Below are positions 1 through 11,745 of a stretch of 64,000 nt of DNA, one piece after another (positions within the stretch are counted from its first letter, which is position 1; each line of letters begins with the position of its first letter). The notes beneath the pieces are model-generated. The model was not told the DNA's origin. It saw nothing but the letters and a program-made list of their open reading frames with translations, and made no database searches. Location of the stretch: positions 17,298,001-17,362,000 of the forward strand of contig CM060731.1 in NCBI GenBank assembly GCA_030704615.1. The letters are read 5' to 3'. Position numbers and translations under genes: made by a program. The DNA is from Takakia lepidozioides (lineage: Eukaryota > Streptophyta > Takakiopsida > Takakiales > Takakiaceae).

Positions 1-1149
1 TGTCCCGAAGGCCCTCTTGCAAGGCCGCCGCCCACTTCCGAGGATTCTTCGATTTGGAGGCAGTCCGCATCAGCGTTTCCTGCCTGGCCGGCCCCAAGCC
101 CCACTGTTTCCCTTTCAAGAACTCGTTGTACCTGCATTGCTGCATAATTGACCTCACAATGTCCTCCGTTGTGGCAGTGAGGATGTCCACCAGATGCGCC
201 GCAGAGGAGGCACTCGGCCATGTTTGTCGTGGGCATGTCGGTGTCGGAGTCGAGACACATTTCCTGCACAAGCACATGTTGAGGTTACAAGCAAGTTACA
301 AATAATGCCAAGAATATTTCAACGGGACGCGAATTCGTGCAACTCACCTCCCGCATATAGTCGTCGAACTGGAGGAAACGATAATGCCACCATGCTAGCC
401 AACTGACCATTGCTCCCTCGTCTGATTTCCTTACAGCACCTGACGATGTCCACCAAGCCCGTATACATGCAAACTGTGTCTCTGCATCATCCAAGGTGGG
501 AGCGCGCTTCCACGCAAGACACATGGAACGGTGCTCCTCTCTGAAATCTGGCGCCACGAGCCTGGTTGAATACTGCGAAAGGCTCTGTAGAAAATGGAAC
601 CCACAAGATCTCTCCTTGCCTTCCATGGGAACATTGGGGTCTTGCCCGTACACCCTTCGGATGGCAGCCCAATTTGCTTGTGCGTTGTCCGCCATGAAAC
701 CACGGAAATTGGGAGGGGGCAATCCCGCCTTGGCCATCTGTTCGTTTATTCCCTGCCAAAGAAGCATCTCCGATTGTGTGTCCTCTCCTTTCATCTCACA
801 AATAGCAATTGTCATTAGCATCCTGCAGTGGGTGTCATAGACATGTGCACCCATTGTCACCCACTGGTGATTTGTAATTCGCTTGATATGGTCGAACATG
901 ACCCAACTGTTTGACAAGTCCCCACTCGTCATCCTGTCGACCAGTTCGACGCCGCTGCCAGGCCCACACGTGGACATTTTGAATACGAAACAACGATCTG
1001 TCTCAGTCCCTTGTCCTGGAAACCTATTTCCATGAATGTAGTCATATCCACATCGTCGCTTCACCTCCAGAATGGAGTGCATATCCGAGCCACGCCCAAT
1101 TTTCTGTTTGCATGAGACAATGTGGTTTCAGACATTCGGTGAACATACG
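1..1149 (-). pseudogene. MULE-like DDE transposase core (3' part of the 0-2.5 kb transposon gene)
   Basis: Two exons and part of a third read leftward off the window edge. The main exon is about 1103-348. It has a donor GAG|GTGAGT at 348/347 and an acceptor after CAG at 1104-1106. It encodes SNSWVMFDHI, then FMADNAQANWAAIRRVYG, then CGFHFLQSL. This spacing of acidic residue, D-x-A-x-x-W and C-x-F-H matches the MULE-type DDE transposase family (established family pattern). The next exon starts at 263 after a CAG acceptor and continues past position 1 with an open frame (IVRSIMQQCRYNEFLKGKQW). The upstream exon ends at CAC|GTATGT (1149), which implies an unusually short 45-bp intron, so that junction is uncertain. 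The product would bind and cut transposon ends. It is unlikely to be active because the upstream exon carries a stop. Confidence 0.6.
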
Positions 1150-2474
1150 TGGGACACCGACTCCAACAATGCCTCCATTTCCTTCTCATCGAGAGGAACT
1201 CTATCGGAGCCGTCTTCCGACATAATTCTAGTCAATGTCATCTTATGGGCGGCTTGGAGCTGTATCTATTTGGGTTTGGCACCCGGTCTCAACTTAACCT
1301 CCTCCTGAATGAGCTGCTCTGCCTCGTGGGCAGCCTCCCGCGAGTTCCCCCTCGCCAATTTGTGACAATGGGAACCAACGTGTATGCAAGCTCGGGTGAG
1401 GTCAGGGAAACGGTGCAACACATAGAACTGCTTGGCATTACAAACAGACATGCAGTGTGGTGGTTCTTTGCAATGTGCACACTTAAATGTGGAGTTCGGA
1501 ACCTTCTCCTGAGCTCGAAATGGTTGATGAGTTGTGCCTGTCCAATCGGTCTCGTTCCTATGACCTCTGGATTTAAAATGGAAGCAAGTTGGGGAGAAAC
1601 ACCGCAACGCGCCCGCACAAACAACGTAGCGCACCTGCACACCATCGAGCATCTTCATGCTGGTGGTTTTGGTGACGCACCAAGGATGACCATCATGTTT
1701 TCTATCCATATCTGTCAACATTCCGGACGCCCTCGAGTAGTCAGTCCGAGGAGGGAACTCAAAGAAGATATTACCGTCGACGTCTGCGGGAAGGCATGTA
1801 ACCAATTTAATTGCGAACTTGCTGTAGTCCAGCCCGGCCAGCTCCGAGCGGTGTCCCTCCATGTGAAGCCCTCGCAGAATTTCAAGAATAGATCGAACTG
1901 CGGTGCTCGTGCTGGGAATATGACTCCCTCGTCCACTGACGTCCATTGAGGACTTGCCTGATCTCCACGACGACCTCGGAACTTCCATGACCTCGTCTGA
2001 GTCGGACAGGTTGTAAACAACCCGGTTCTCGCTCGTCTTCATGGATGGGTTCGGCTCTGGATTTACTTCGTTGCGGACTTCTCTCTTTGAGGTAGCCACT
2101 CTCTAATTCGCGGATTGTTTCGTGGAAGGCGCCAGGATAGAAAGTGCATTTGGCGGGCAAATGAAGTCCCCAACAGCCCTGTTTATGACATTGTCCGATG
2201 GTGGAACTCGCCATTCCCTACCATCGCCGAAATCATCGTGGAGCACAACAATACTCTCGACAACGCCGTTTGAGTCCTTCCTTTCCTCCTCCAAGAAAAC
2301 CGACCCCGGTTTCAGGTGGTATCGAATGCACAGATATTTCTCCATCACCCGACAGATGTCTCCTCTGCACGGAAATGAAGCTCTATGCTCGTGAGGAGGG
2401 CAGTACACTGTAGCGCTTGGGTTTTCCGCCATGGGAGATGTGCACACAAGACTCCCAGGATTGCGTGCGGGCAA
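1149..2474 (-). pseudogene. Cysteine/histidine-rich N-terminal region of the MULE-like transposon protein
   Basis: A 278-codon open stretch (2099-1266) encodes repeated zinc-binding-like clusters: CAGALRCFSPTCFHF, then FKCAHCKEPPHCMSVCNAKQ, then FPDLTRACIHVGSHCH. The frame continues past a single TAG at 1266-1268 for another 39 codons (IQLQAAHKMTLTRIM...) up to a GT donor near 1149, so the TAG looks like a point-mutation stop. The first in-frame codon at 2099 is GTG, so the true start lies in the upstream piece 2103-2474. That piece is open in another frame and contains no recognised domain. The Cys/His spacing is reminiscent of the WRKY-GCM or FLYWCH-type DNA-binding fingers found in MULE transposases, but I cannot assign the exact family. 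It reads into the transposase exons at 1103-1. Confidence 0.5.
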
Positions 2475-2699
2475 GCTCCCTGGTAGAAGGGGGATGCAGC
2501 GATGGAAAGGAATGCGGTGCCGATTTGTCCGAGCGACGAAGCCTGATCCAAATCCAAGGAGCCAACTATCTCAAAAATCCACAGTCAGAGTGTTAATGAA
2601 CCTTGTCTTACGAATGTGGCCCCTGGTCTTTGCACAATAACTGCCAACGGTATGCAGTCAGAAAGTGGGGGGCCGTCCGGATGATGTCGGCTAAAGGGG

Positions 2700-3845
2700 A
2701 GAAGCCGGCACCGTGCCGTCACATTACTACCCCCGGATGAGAATTCGGCACCGAATATCCAGCAGGGGCCGCACGTATGAAATCGCCTCAGGCAGAGAGG
2801 CCGGAACCTGTCCGACAGAGAACAACCCCCGGATGGAAATTCAGCGCCGAATTTCAATTCGGATCCCCCCAAAGGAAGTCGTGTCGGGGGGTCAGGCCGA
2901 AAACTGGCCGACATAAAAACCTCCCCGGATGGAAAAACGGCGCCAAATTTCCATCCGAGGCCGTTCGGATGCAATCGGCTCGGGGGAAAGGCCGCCACCT
3001 GACCCTCACATTACAACCCCCGGACGGAAATTCGGCACCGAATATCCAACAGGGGAAGCCCGGATGAAGTCGCCTCGGGCGAAGAGGCCGGCGCGTGTTC
3101 GACAGAGAGCATCCCCTGGATGGAGATTCGGCGCCGAATTTCCATCCGGGCCCCCTCAAAGGAAGTCCGGTCGGGTGGTGAGGCCCAAAACTGGACGATA
3201 TAAAAACCTCCCAGGATGGAAAAACGGCGCCGAATTTCCGTGCGGGGCGGTTCGGATGCAGTCGGGGGGGGAGAGGCCGGCACCTGGCCGCCACATTTCA
3301 ACCCCCGGACGGAAATTCGGTACCGAATATCCAACAGGGGACGCCCGGACGAAGTCGCCTCGGGCGGAGAGGCCGGCACCTGTCCGACAGAGACCATCCC
3401 CCGGATGGAAATTCGGCGTCGAATTTCCATCCGGGCCCCCTCAAAGGAAGTCCGGTCGGGTGGTGAGGCCCAAAACTGGACGATATAAAAACCTCACAGG
3501 ATGGAAAAACGGTGCCGAATTTCCGTGTGGGGCGGTTCGGATGCAGTCGGGGAGGGGGGAGAGGCCGGCACCTGGCCGTCACATTTCAACCCCAGGACGG
3601 AAATTCGGCACCGAATATCCAACAGAGGACGCCCGGACGAAGTCGTCTCGGGCGGAGAGGCCGGCACCTGTCCGACATAGACCATCCCCCGGATGGAAAT
3701 TCGGCGCCGAATTTCCATCCGGGCCCTCTCAAAGGAAGTCCGGTCGGGTGGTGAGGCCCAAAACTGGACGATATAAAAACCTCCCAGGATGGAAAAACGG
3801 CGCCGAATTTCCGTCCGAGGCCGTTCGGATTTCCCTCTAGCAGTC
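2700..3845. repeat. Palindrome array 1: about four tandem 285-bp units, each with three GGCGCC-centred palindromes
   Basis: The clearest palindromes sit near 2832, 3118, 3402 and 3691, giving a period of about 282-289 bp. Each unit carries a palindrome with the 18-bp core AAATTCGGCGCCGAATTT flanked by GGATGG and CCATCC, a second one with one arm changed to AAAAACGGCGCC, and a third with GGCACC and an imperfect right arm ending ATATCC. Units are separated by conserved linkers that include AGGCCGGCACCTG and GATATAAAAACCTC. Both strands stay open over hundreds of codons (for example 2929-3840 plus). The peptides are simple translations of the repeat and match no family, so I do not call them genes. 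Confidence 0.9.
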
Positions 3846-3959
3846 AAGGATTCCATGAAAAACGTGTCTAAAAGTGGACTTCAGCCACAAAACTAACAGT
3901 TTGGTTTGTTTTTCTCCGAAAAACCAAGCGGCCACGCTCAGAATTACCTGCAGGAAGGT

Positions 3960-5215
3960 AATTCGGCACTTCGACTTACCTGGCGAATGGAAATTCGGCG
4001 ACGAATTTCCATCCGCCAGCGATCCGAGTTACCTGCTGGATGGAAATTCGGCGCCAAATTTCCATCCTGATCCGCTCCGAATTACCTGCATGTTGGAAAT
4101 TTTGCGCGCCGCCCTACCTGCCGGATGGAAATTCGGCGCCGAATTTCCATCCTTCCGCTCTCCGACCAACCTGGCGGATGGAAATCCGGCGCCGGATTTC
4201 CATCCATCCCGCTCCGAATTACCTGCGTGGCGGAAATTTCGCGCGCCGCCCTCCTTGGCAGGATGGAAATCCGGCGCCGAATTTCCATCCATCCGCTCTC
4301 CGACCAACCTGGCGGATAGAAACCCGGCGCCGGATTTCCATCCATCCGGCTCCGAATTACCTGCGTGGCGGAAATCTCGCGCGCTGCCCTACCTGGCAAG
4401 GATGGAAATCCGGCGCCGGATTTCCATCCATCCGGCTCCGAATTACCTGCGTGACGGAAATTTCGCGCGCGCCGCCCTACCGGCAGGATGGAAATCCGCG
4501 CCGAATTTCCATCCATCCGCTCTCCGACCAACCTGGCGGATGGAAATCCGGCGCTGGATTTCCATCCATCCGCTCCGAATTACCTGCGTGGCGGAAATTT
4601 CGCGCGCCGCCCTACCTGGCAGGATAGAAATCCGGCACCGGATTTCCATCCATCCGGCTCCGAATTACCTGCGTGGCGGAAATTTTGCGCGCCGTCCTAC
4701 CTGGCAGGATGGAAATCCGGCGCTGAATTTCCATCCATCTGCTCTCCGACCAACCTGGCGGATGGAAATCCGGCGCTGGATTTCCATCCATCCGCTCCGA
4801 ATTACTTGCGTGGCGGAAATTTCGCGCGCCGCCCTACCTGACAGGATGGAAATCCAGCGCCGGATTTCCATCCATCCGGCTCCGAATTACCTGCGTGGCG
4901 GAAATTTCGCTCGCCGCCCTTCCTGAGGATGGAAATCCGGCGCCGGATTTCCATCCATCCGGCTCCGAATTACCTGCGTGACAGAAATTTCGCGCGCCGC
5001 CCTACTTGGCATGATGGAAATTCGGCGCTGAATTTCCATCCTGTTGCACTCCGAATTACCTGCATGACGAAAATTTTGAGCGCCGCCGTACATGGCGGAT
5101 GGAAAACCGGCGCCGGATTTCCATCCATCCGCGCTCCGAATTACCTGCAGGATGGAAATCCGGCGCCGGAATTCTATTCTGCTGCGCTCCGAATTACCTC
5201 TACGTTGGAAATTCC
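3960..5215. repeat. Palindrome array 2: about 20 GGCGCC-centred palindromes in alternating order
   Basis: From 3985 to about 5175 a palindrome of the type GGATGGAAAT-CCGGCGCCGG-ATTTCCATCC (or the TTCGGCGCCGAA form) recurs every 50-110 bp. Two linkers alternate: one contains CTCTCCGACCAACCTGGC and the other CTCCGAATTACCTGCGTGG followed by GGAAATTTCGCGCGCCGCCC. Palindrome arms are usually 13-15 bp and often perfect. The array shares the palindrome core with array 1 but has unrelated linkers. An open frame of 350 codons (3874-4926 plus) and several on the opposite strand run through it. They are low-complexity products of the repeat, without recognisable domains. Confidence 0.9.
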
Positions 5216-5624
5216 GGGCCGAGTTGCGTCATATTTCATCCGACAGGGAGGGCTTCATCCGACATTTAATTGCGTAGTTGGGCATTAAATGTCCACCGCC
5301 GTCCGTTGTTATTCGGGCTGGCGACATATGGCTTCCTCGATACGTACCCTAAATCTGATGCTAATCTTGGATTAACTTCTATTCGAGGCATGTACCCCAA
5401 GAAACTGAGATCTTTTTCCATTTTGGCTGGGACTTATGCCGCCTGAAGGGCGTGGCTCTCCTAAGAGAGACTTCCTCACATCCAGACCGCGGCGGAAGTT
5501 GAAAACTTTGTACTACGGACGACGGCCAATCTCTCGCATGGCCAAACTTAAGCTCCAGCAGGAGATTCCAGTGTCTTGCTCACAACCCGCGCCAACTGAA
5601 GCCGAATACTCTCAGGCAAGCCAC

Positions 5625-5695
5625 TTCTGCTTTCGCTTTGTTCGCTTTCGCTTTTGCTTTCGCTTTGTTGTTTGCTTTGTTTTTGCATCTTCATC
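5625..5695 (+). repeat. GCTTTCGCTTTG low-complexity tract
   Basis: A short run of irregular GCTTTCGCTTTG-type units. It makes the reading frame at the end of copy A exon 1 (CFRFVRFRFCF...) look coding when it is probably simple sequence. Confidence 0.7.
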
Positions 5696-6414
5696 CTGGC
5701 ATCGCTGGAAGCGTATGGCTGCATCACAAAAGCAGCAGCTGTTGCGAAGAATGATCAAGGATCTGAGTGGTTAAAAATTAAGGAAATCCATGCTGAGCTG
5801 AGAAGATGAAGTGCCTTCAAAACATTTCACCCTGTTTTCCCGTCTTATGGAATTCCTGATCATTTGTTCATCGTGTTTCATATTACCGGTTGAGTGAACC
5901 TTAGATAGTTTGCAATGCGTGTGCAAAGCCGGTAGCTCTGGAAAAGGCTGCTTGTGCATGTCATTCTTAGGCATTGGTTGGATTTGTTTTCATTGTTGTT
6001 CCATGACACTCCATACTTCCTAAACTTGTTTTGTTTTCATTGTTGTTCCACGATTGTTGCTATGGTGGTTGCGCTGCTCGTTGCGATGCTGGTTTTGGCA
6101 CCGATGTTGGTTCATTGTATTTTTTCAGGAATGCGATCTGATGGAGAATCTCCACAGGTGACGACGAATGCGCAAGAGCAGCTGGACACACAAGCACATC
6201 AGTTCAAGATGGAGATTTCTCCTGCAGCAGAGAGCCTACGCGACTACGAGGTATTTTCTGCTCTACAAAACCAACCTATTCTTTCGGGAGATACCACATG
6301 CCCGCCGGAGCCACGAGTTCACCGACCAACCGAACGCGGACAAAGCAACAATGCACCTTCTGTACAAGTACATACGCTATGCCTTCCTTTCAGTCCTTGC
6401 ATTTTTCGCCGAAT

Positions 6415-7125
6415 TTCCAGATCAGGGCTCCGAAAATGGCTAAGTCCTAGGGTGGCTAGCCCTGAACTGGAAATCGGCGCCATTTTTCCAGGTCAAGGCC
6501 ATATGGGACTTAGCCATTTCGGGCCGGACCTGAGAAAATGGCGCGAATTTCCAGTCAGGGCTCGAAAATGGCTAAGTCCTAGGGTGGCTGGCCCTGAACT
6601 GGAAATTCGGCGCCATTTTTCCAGTTCTGGGCCCTATTGCCGTTCTGGGACTTAGCCATTTCGGGCCGGACCTAGGAAAATGACGCCGAATTTCCAGTCA
6701 GGGCTCCGAAAATGGCTAAGTCCCTAGGGTGGCTGGCCTGAACTGGAAATTCGGCCATTTTTCTAGTTCTGGGCCCTATTGCCCTTGTGGGACTTAGCCA
6801 TTTTCGGGCCGGACCTGGGAAAATGGCGCCGAATTTCCAGTCAGGGCTCCGAAAATGGCTAAGTCCCTAGGGTGGCTGGCCCTGAACTGGAAATTCGGCG
6901 CCATTTTCCAGTTCTAGGCCCTTTGCCGTTCTGGGACTAAGCCATCTTCAGGCCAACCGGGAAAAATGGGCCGAATTTCCAATTCGGGCTCCCAAGATGG
7001 CTAAGTCCCTAGGGTGGCAGTCACCGAAAACCGAAATTCGGCGCGATTTTTCCATTTCTAGGCCCACTCAGATCCGCCCAACCTGGGAAAATGGTGCCGA
7101 ATTTGCAGTTCAGGGACCTCATTGT
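6415..7125. repeat. Palindrome array 3: five units of about 140-150 bp inside an intron of copy A
   Basis: The phrase GGCTAAGTCCCTAGGGTGGC recurs near 6439, 6567, 6713, 6857 and 6999, giving a period of roughly 130-146 bp. Each unit contains GGAAATTCGGCGCCATTTTT and, inverted, AAATGGCGCCGAATTTCCAG. In addition, AATGGCTAAGTCCC pairs with GGGACTTAGCCATT, so each unit is itself a longer inverted repeat. The core GAAATTCGGCGCC is the same as in arrays 1 and 2 although the linkers are unrelated. The array lies between the second exon (about 6129-6345) and the 7140-7335 exon of copy A. Confidence 0.85.
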
Positions 7126-7695
7126 GTTTTTCATGAATGCAGGTACTGCAAGTTCTCCCTTTTGGAGAAAGGTCATCTGTCTTTCGAGCCCCATTCTTCC
7201 TGGCATGGAGGAACCCTGGGGCTGACTCCATGTACACTGACGATATTGTGAAGGAGTGGCATCTGGAACATTTGCATGATTGCCCTTGGTATGTGGACCT
7301 TCCGCCCGGCTCGCTCGACCCATCCGAATTCAATTGAAGCTGGATGCTGAGGCCCGACGAAACCGGGCTCCGCTGCCTCCGCTGGGTGCAAAAGAGGCAA
7401 AAGCGCTTGCGAACTCCAGGAAAGCGGCAGAGCTTGCTCAGCCAGGATTCAGGAGAAATTGAATGAGAAGAGTAAAGGCCAAAGGAAAAGGACAAGGAAA
7501 CAGATGAGTGGTAGTAACCCAAAAAACAGAAAAACCTCGGGGCATCGGAGGAGGCGCAGGTGGGGACCCAGAGAGTGACTCGGACGACGACTTTGTTCAA
7601 GGTCCTACGACTGCTGTTGCTGTACCCAATCACCGGTCGTCCGGGTTCCAAGTCAGTTCGGAGTGGGACTTAGCTCTGCAAGAAGTTGGCATTTG

Positions 7696-9706
7696 AGGGC
7701 GAGCCTACACGGCGGTATTCGGCGGTGACGTTTACGCACAGGCCAAAGCTAGAACCTCCAAACATCATCCAATGCGTCAATGAGAGCTTCCTTGACGCTC
7801 TCGCTGCCAGGGCGAAGAAGGTGGCACACAGCAAGTCTCTGGCGGAGCAGAAGGGGAAAGCCAAGAAGAGGGCTGCCGGCACAGAGCCTAAAGACCCCTG
7901 GTTTTGAAGCCATGATGGAATTCTTCACGGCTGTGAGCACGGATTGCAAGAGCACTCGGGGGGGGGGGGGGGGGGGTGAGGTGGAGAGAGCTTGCGACAT
8001 GATTCTCCTCGACATTCCAAATGGGGAGCTGCTGGAGGGCCTGGATGGTGTGCCCACCTGGAACAGGTTTACTGAGGACTACTGGAAAGCCGGGTTTGGG
8101 CTGGCGGGGATGCTTCTGGATGACGGTGGATGTGTGGTTGTCCTTGCCACAAGAGGGAAGACCACATAGAATGGTGGCAAGGTGGACATCGAAAAGTGTC
8201 ACCCGGTCCTCCTCAGAAAATGGTTCTGCATCATACACAGGGGTTGCGAACAGAGGGCCAAAGTGTAAGTTATCAATCTATTGCATTCACCTCATATTGT
8301 GGTGTATCTAAACAAGATCCCGGAGTTGATCCCTCTTTTGTTGGATGTGCAGACATTGGTGTTTGAGGCATATTGCTTTGTGAAGAGAGGGTCTACGTTC
8401 AAATTCCGCAACGACGGTCGTCTTGTTGATGCCGCTGTGGACCCTGTTACCTACGATGTCCTCTACAACTATGTGCCCCACTCCAGTATGCCGAAGGATA
8501 CAAAGACAGGCAAACCGTGGCGGTACAGCCGAACCCGGAGCCCTGCTTTCATCCAAACCCTCATGGAGACGTGCTCGGATGTCCAAGGACGGATTCTGGA
8601 CCTCACATGCGGCACGGGTAAGCCTTCACGTGCTCAGTTTGTCCCCTGGTCCGATTGCAATTGCATGCCGCAAGCTATTAAACCGCCCGCTTTGTTCTCA
8701 GGTGCTTCAATGTGGGCAGGGACGTTGTCCGACAGGCATGTGTTCGCTTTCGAGCCAGATATTGCCCTCCACAACTCGGAACTTGCAGCGGCTGAACGTC
8801 TGCCGAAAGAGGAAGAGGCATCCTCGGAGGATGAGGAAAAATCCGAGAAGGAGCAGGGGGGGAGGAACAAGTTGGGATCGAGGTCGAGCAGCCCCCGGTG
8901 TACGAGTGAGTGGTCGCATTGTAAGTTGCCTCCAGATTTCGTGAGGCACCTCCCTAGGCTCTCTTATTTCGTTGAAAACCCTTTCTGCTTCTGCTGGTAT
9001 TGACATTCTTGAAGTGGATTTGTTCTTACTGTAGGATGCCAAGTACGGCAGGAGGGACGTCTACACCGGAGTTCATGGGCAGGAGGAACGTGCCTTTTTT
9101 TGCCAGGGGGGGGGATTTCGCGCCTAGTCCAGAAAGGGACTACATCCTTCCTACTTATGCTGCCCGGCTTGCTTCGGTGTCCATTAGGAGGTGTTCCGAA
9201 CCTAGTTGTGTACAGCAGATTTTAGACGAGGCAAGCCTCAGAAAATGAAGATGAGGGAGGAGGCAGCAGCTATTAGAGCCGTCGGGCTCGTAGATTTGTC
9301 TTGGATTCTGCTGTGGAAAGTGGGGGAGAAGAGGCAGAAGATTCCCATGAGGTGAGGTGGACAGTCCCCCAAGGAGAGGACGGCATTTTTGAGAGGCATA
9401 CTGCAACCGATGCATCACAGAGCTCGGAGGATGGGGGGGAGGAGGGGATGAGGAAGAAGGAGGCCAAGCTCCTCGGAAGGTGTAGGAGAGTAGTTCCCAT
9501 TCCTGCTATGACAGTTAGGACACACTTGTATAGACGTGGCTTGCCACCAAATTTGCAATAAAATGTTGCATTTCATTGCTATGACGAGTCACATGACCCT
9601 ATTTCCGTGCCTCCTAACCCTATTTCCGTGGACACAATTCGGCCCGCTCATGTTTTTTTTTTTCCGCTCATGCTCGTGCCGCTCATGAAATAGCAGCCCC
9701 CGGACG
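7696..9706 (+). repeat. Left arm of a 2-kb inverted repeat
   Basis: This segment is repeated in reverse complement at 18899-20877. Matching starts at GGGCGAGCCTACACGG and ends at ATGAAATAGCAGCCCCC. It covers exons, introns and the poly(A) region of copies A and B, and the non-coding tail with the repeated phrase CCTATTTCCGTG. By eye the arms are well over 95% identical, differing mainly in homopolymer lengths and a few substitutions. The arms are separated by 9.2 kb. Confidence 0.9.
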
Positions 9707-9779
9707 GAAACGCCCTGTTCGAAGGCCGAATTCAGGCATGCATTCCTAACGAGATCATTATGAATGACAAACTTGGAGA

Positions 9780-11745
9780 GGACGATGTTGGGTTCTGGTC
9801 ACATAAACAATCTCTGGAGAGTCCGGTTCACTGATGTCGATTGTGAAAGGCCGTTAACAACAAAACAAGACTTCTTGAAAATGGCGGATACTCTCCGTTG
9901 ATCTCGAAAATTTCCTACGATCATGCAGTGACATGGAGAATGACGACCATGGTACAGGCGTATTGAAAGCAGCATACAGGCATTTTTTACTAGGAAGAAG
10001 AATCCATCCAATATGGAGGACTCAAAAAGGTGCAAGAAAAATCTTACTTTGGATGAGGTAAGGTCGGTGAGCAGCAAACCTTGCTGCAAGCTTCAGTGCT
10101 GCCAGTATTTGATTGGAGAAAAACCTTGGCAATTCGTACGCATTTGGGGTTCGTCATTCGATGAGAGAAGAGAACTTGGATTGAATGTTTCAAAACGACT
10201 TCACATTATGGATGGGTCATCGCGCAGGTGGTATGTTTACGATAGAAGGTGTTGATTTGTGAAAGCATGGTGGATAATACCGGAATTGGAAGATCAATAT
10301 ACATGGAGTACAAAAAGCTCAGTAATAAAGAGGGGTTTGTCATCTTTCCATGGAAATCGTGGCGACAAGCGGCCGGCGACCAGGGACACTCCAGGCAGAG
10401 GGGAAATTATGTCCATTATCAATGCAATACTGACCTTATGCCTCACAAAACACGTTGCATTGGAGAGGGACGTCGGGATACTTTGAGAATTTTGCCACCC
10501 GAAATGAACTGGAAGAGAATTCGAGAGAGGAGTCCACGACGAGGTGACTTTTATTCGTTGTCCATTTTCGTTTTTCAAAATACTGGGATGATTTTATTCT
10601 TTTTGAGGCCATATGCTTTCTTGTTCTTCCACTTTGTAGAAACTCCACTGCCCAGTGGACGTTGACATTGTTGGGGAGTTGGGGTGCAGACAAACAGACT
10701 TCTTGGTTTGAAAGGAGTCTCGCAGCCAGCTATAAGCCGTATACGGAATCGAATATTTCCTAACGTGGAGGTTCGGAAAACAGGAAGCACCTTTGCTAAG
10801 TGCACAAAATGCGAGATGTTCAAGGACTTGATCAAGAAGTCGATTAAGAGGAGTTCCGAATAGGTCGCACATAAACGGGCGCTTGATTTGCACTTGAGGC
10901 ATCAAGAGTCATGAAGAAGGCTGTACCATAGCTGGAGGAATGAGTCCGTTATGGTTCCGGATGGGTCAGTTGCCTGTCTCATTGACAGGAATGGTTACGC
11001 ACGGACACGGAGATGGAGCTTACGCTCAATTTTCCCTTGAGTTTTGGAAAGGCAATTCAAACTTCACAATTGGGTCACTGGCTCGGTGCCTGCGCCAACT
11101 GGAAAAGCCGACATGCTGGGAATCCAGGGAATCCAGGAACATTTTCGACACTGAAGTTCAAAATGTTTTTTTTGAAATGCTCATGAGAGGTAAATCGAGA
11201 TGTTTGGAGGCTCTGAAACCCTGCAGGCCGCACGATAAACGTGGTGCTCGACCACTTCCTAGACGACTTTATTTGCAGATGGACAACTCCTCCAAGGACA
11301 ATAAGAACAGATGGATGCTTGCTTTCCTATCCCTCCTCACTGCCAAAGATGTCTTTGAAGAGATCTAGCTTGGTTTTCTCATGGTCGGGCACACCTATGA
11401 GGATATTGACGGATTCTTTAGCTATCTCTCGAAGAAGCTAAAGGGACGCAACACGTACATTCTTCCGGATTTGATGAGGTCATTCATGATCTCCCAAGAT
11501 ATGCAATTCATTCCTCAAATCATACAAGAGGTTCCCGATTTCAAGAAGTTTGTTAAGGGTTGTATTCATGATGGAAAGGAGGCTTTGGTCGGGATCTCAG
11601 AGATGCACGTCTTTCGATTTTTTAAGGATGCGGATGGCTGGCCCGTTATGAAGTACAAGAAGTCAGCTACTGATTCGGAGTGGCTTCCTACAAACTCCAG
11701 CGTTAAGATGTGGAAGTCCAATCCTGAGGGGAATGCTTGCGCGTG
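9780..11745 (+). pseudogene. DUF7869-type transposon gene, 5' part (decayed)
   Basis: Three stretches of one protein can be read in shifting frames. Near 10745-10860 there is FPNVEVRKTGSTFAKCTKCEM. Near 11265-11368 there is LYLQMDNSSKDNKNRWMLAF. At 11374-11745 an open frame includes LMVGHTYEDIDGFFSYLS and EVPDFKKFVKGC and ends WKSNPEGNAC. The pattern DN-x-x-KDNKNR followed about 35 residues later by MVGHT-x-x-DID is typical of the DUF7869 proteins encoded by mobile elements in algae and non-seed plants (family knowledge from memory). Many stops and frameshifts occur between 9.8 and 11.3 kb, so no product is expected. The rest of the gene resumes at about 21200, beyond a 9.4-kb insertion. Confidence 0.6.

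Larger units (their letters stand above)
5436..9562 (+). pseudogene. Copy A of the methyltransferase-like family (degenerate)
   Basis: Copy A is collinear with copy C on the other strand. Exon 1 (ATG at 5436) encodes RPRRKLKTLYY and a basic stretch similar to the copy C start. Exon 2 begins at about 6129 after TTTTTTCAG. An exon near 7140-7335 encodes HLHDCPWYVDLP, matching the copy C HFRDCGWYLDLP. Later exons (about 7740-8160, 8330-8617, 8702-8910, 9034-9247) carry MILLDIPNGELL (position of the DPPY motif IV), SPAFIQTLMETC and ILDLTCGTG (motif I), the order of beta-class amino-methyltransferases. A poly(A) signal AATAAA lies at 9557-9562. Damage is clear: a frame change near 7330, a 2-nt deletion near 7892 relative to copy B, a long G run at 7961-7976 and a 1-nt loss giving TGA at 9246. 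The ParB-like exon of copy C is missing; the matching interval holds palindrome array 3. Confidence 0.6.

Noticed and set aside
1149-1949. Plus-strand 266-codon open frame
   Set aside because: It is the antisense shadow of the Cys/His-rich transposon exon on the minus strand, which has the recognisable motifs.
2700-5215. Regularly spaced short palindromes resembling a CRISPR array
   Set aside because: The linkers between palindromes are themselves repeated, the spacing is not uniform, the genome is eukaryotic and no cas-like gene is present.
7961-7976. Frameshift in copy A at the long G run treated as biological
   Set aside because: Runs of this length are error-prone in sequencing and the run length also differs in copy B; I rely on the other lesions in copy A to call it a pseudogene.
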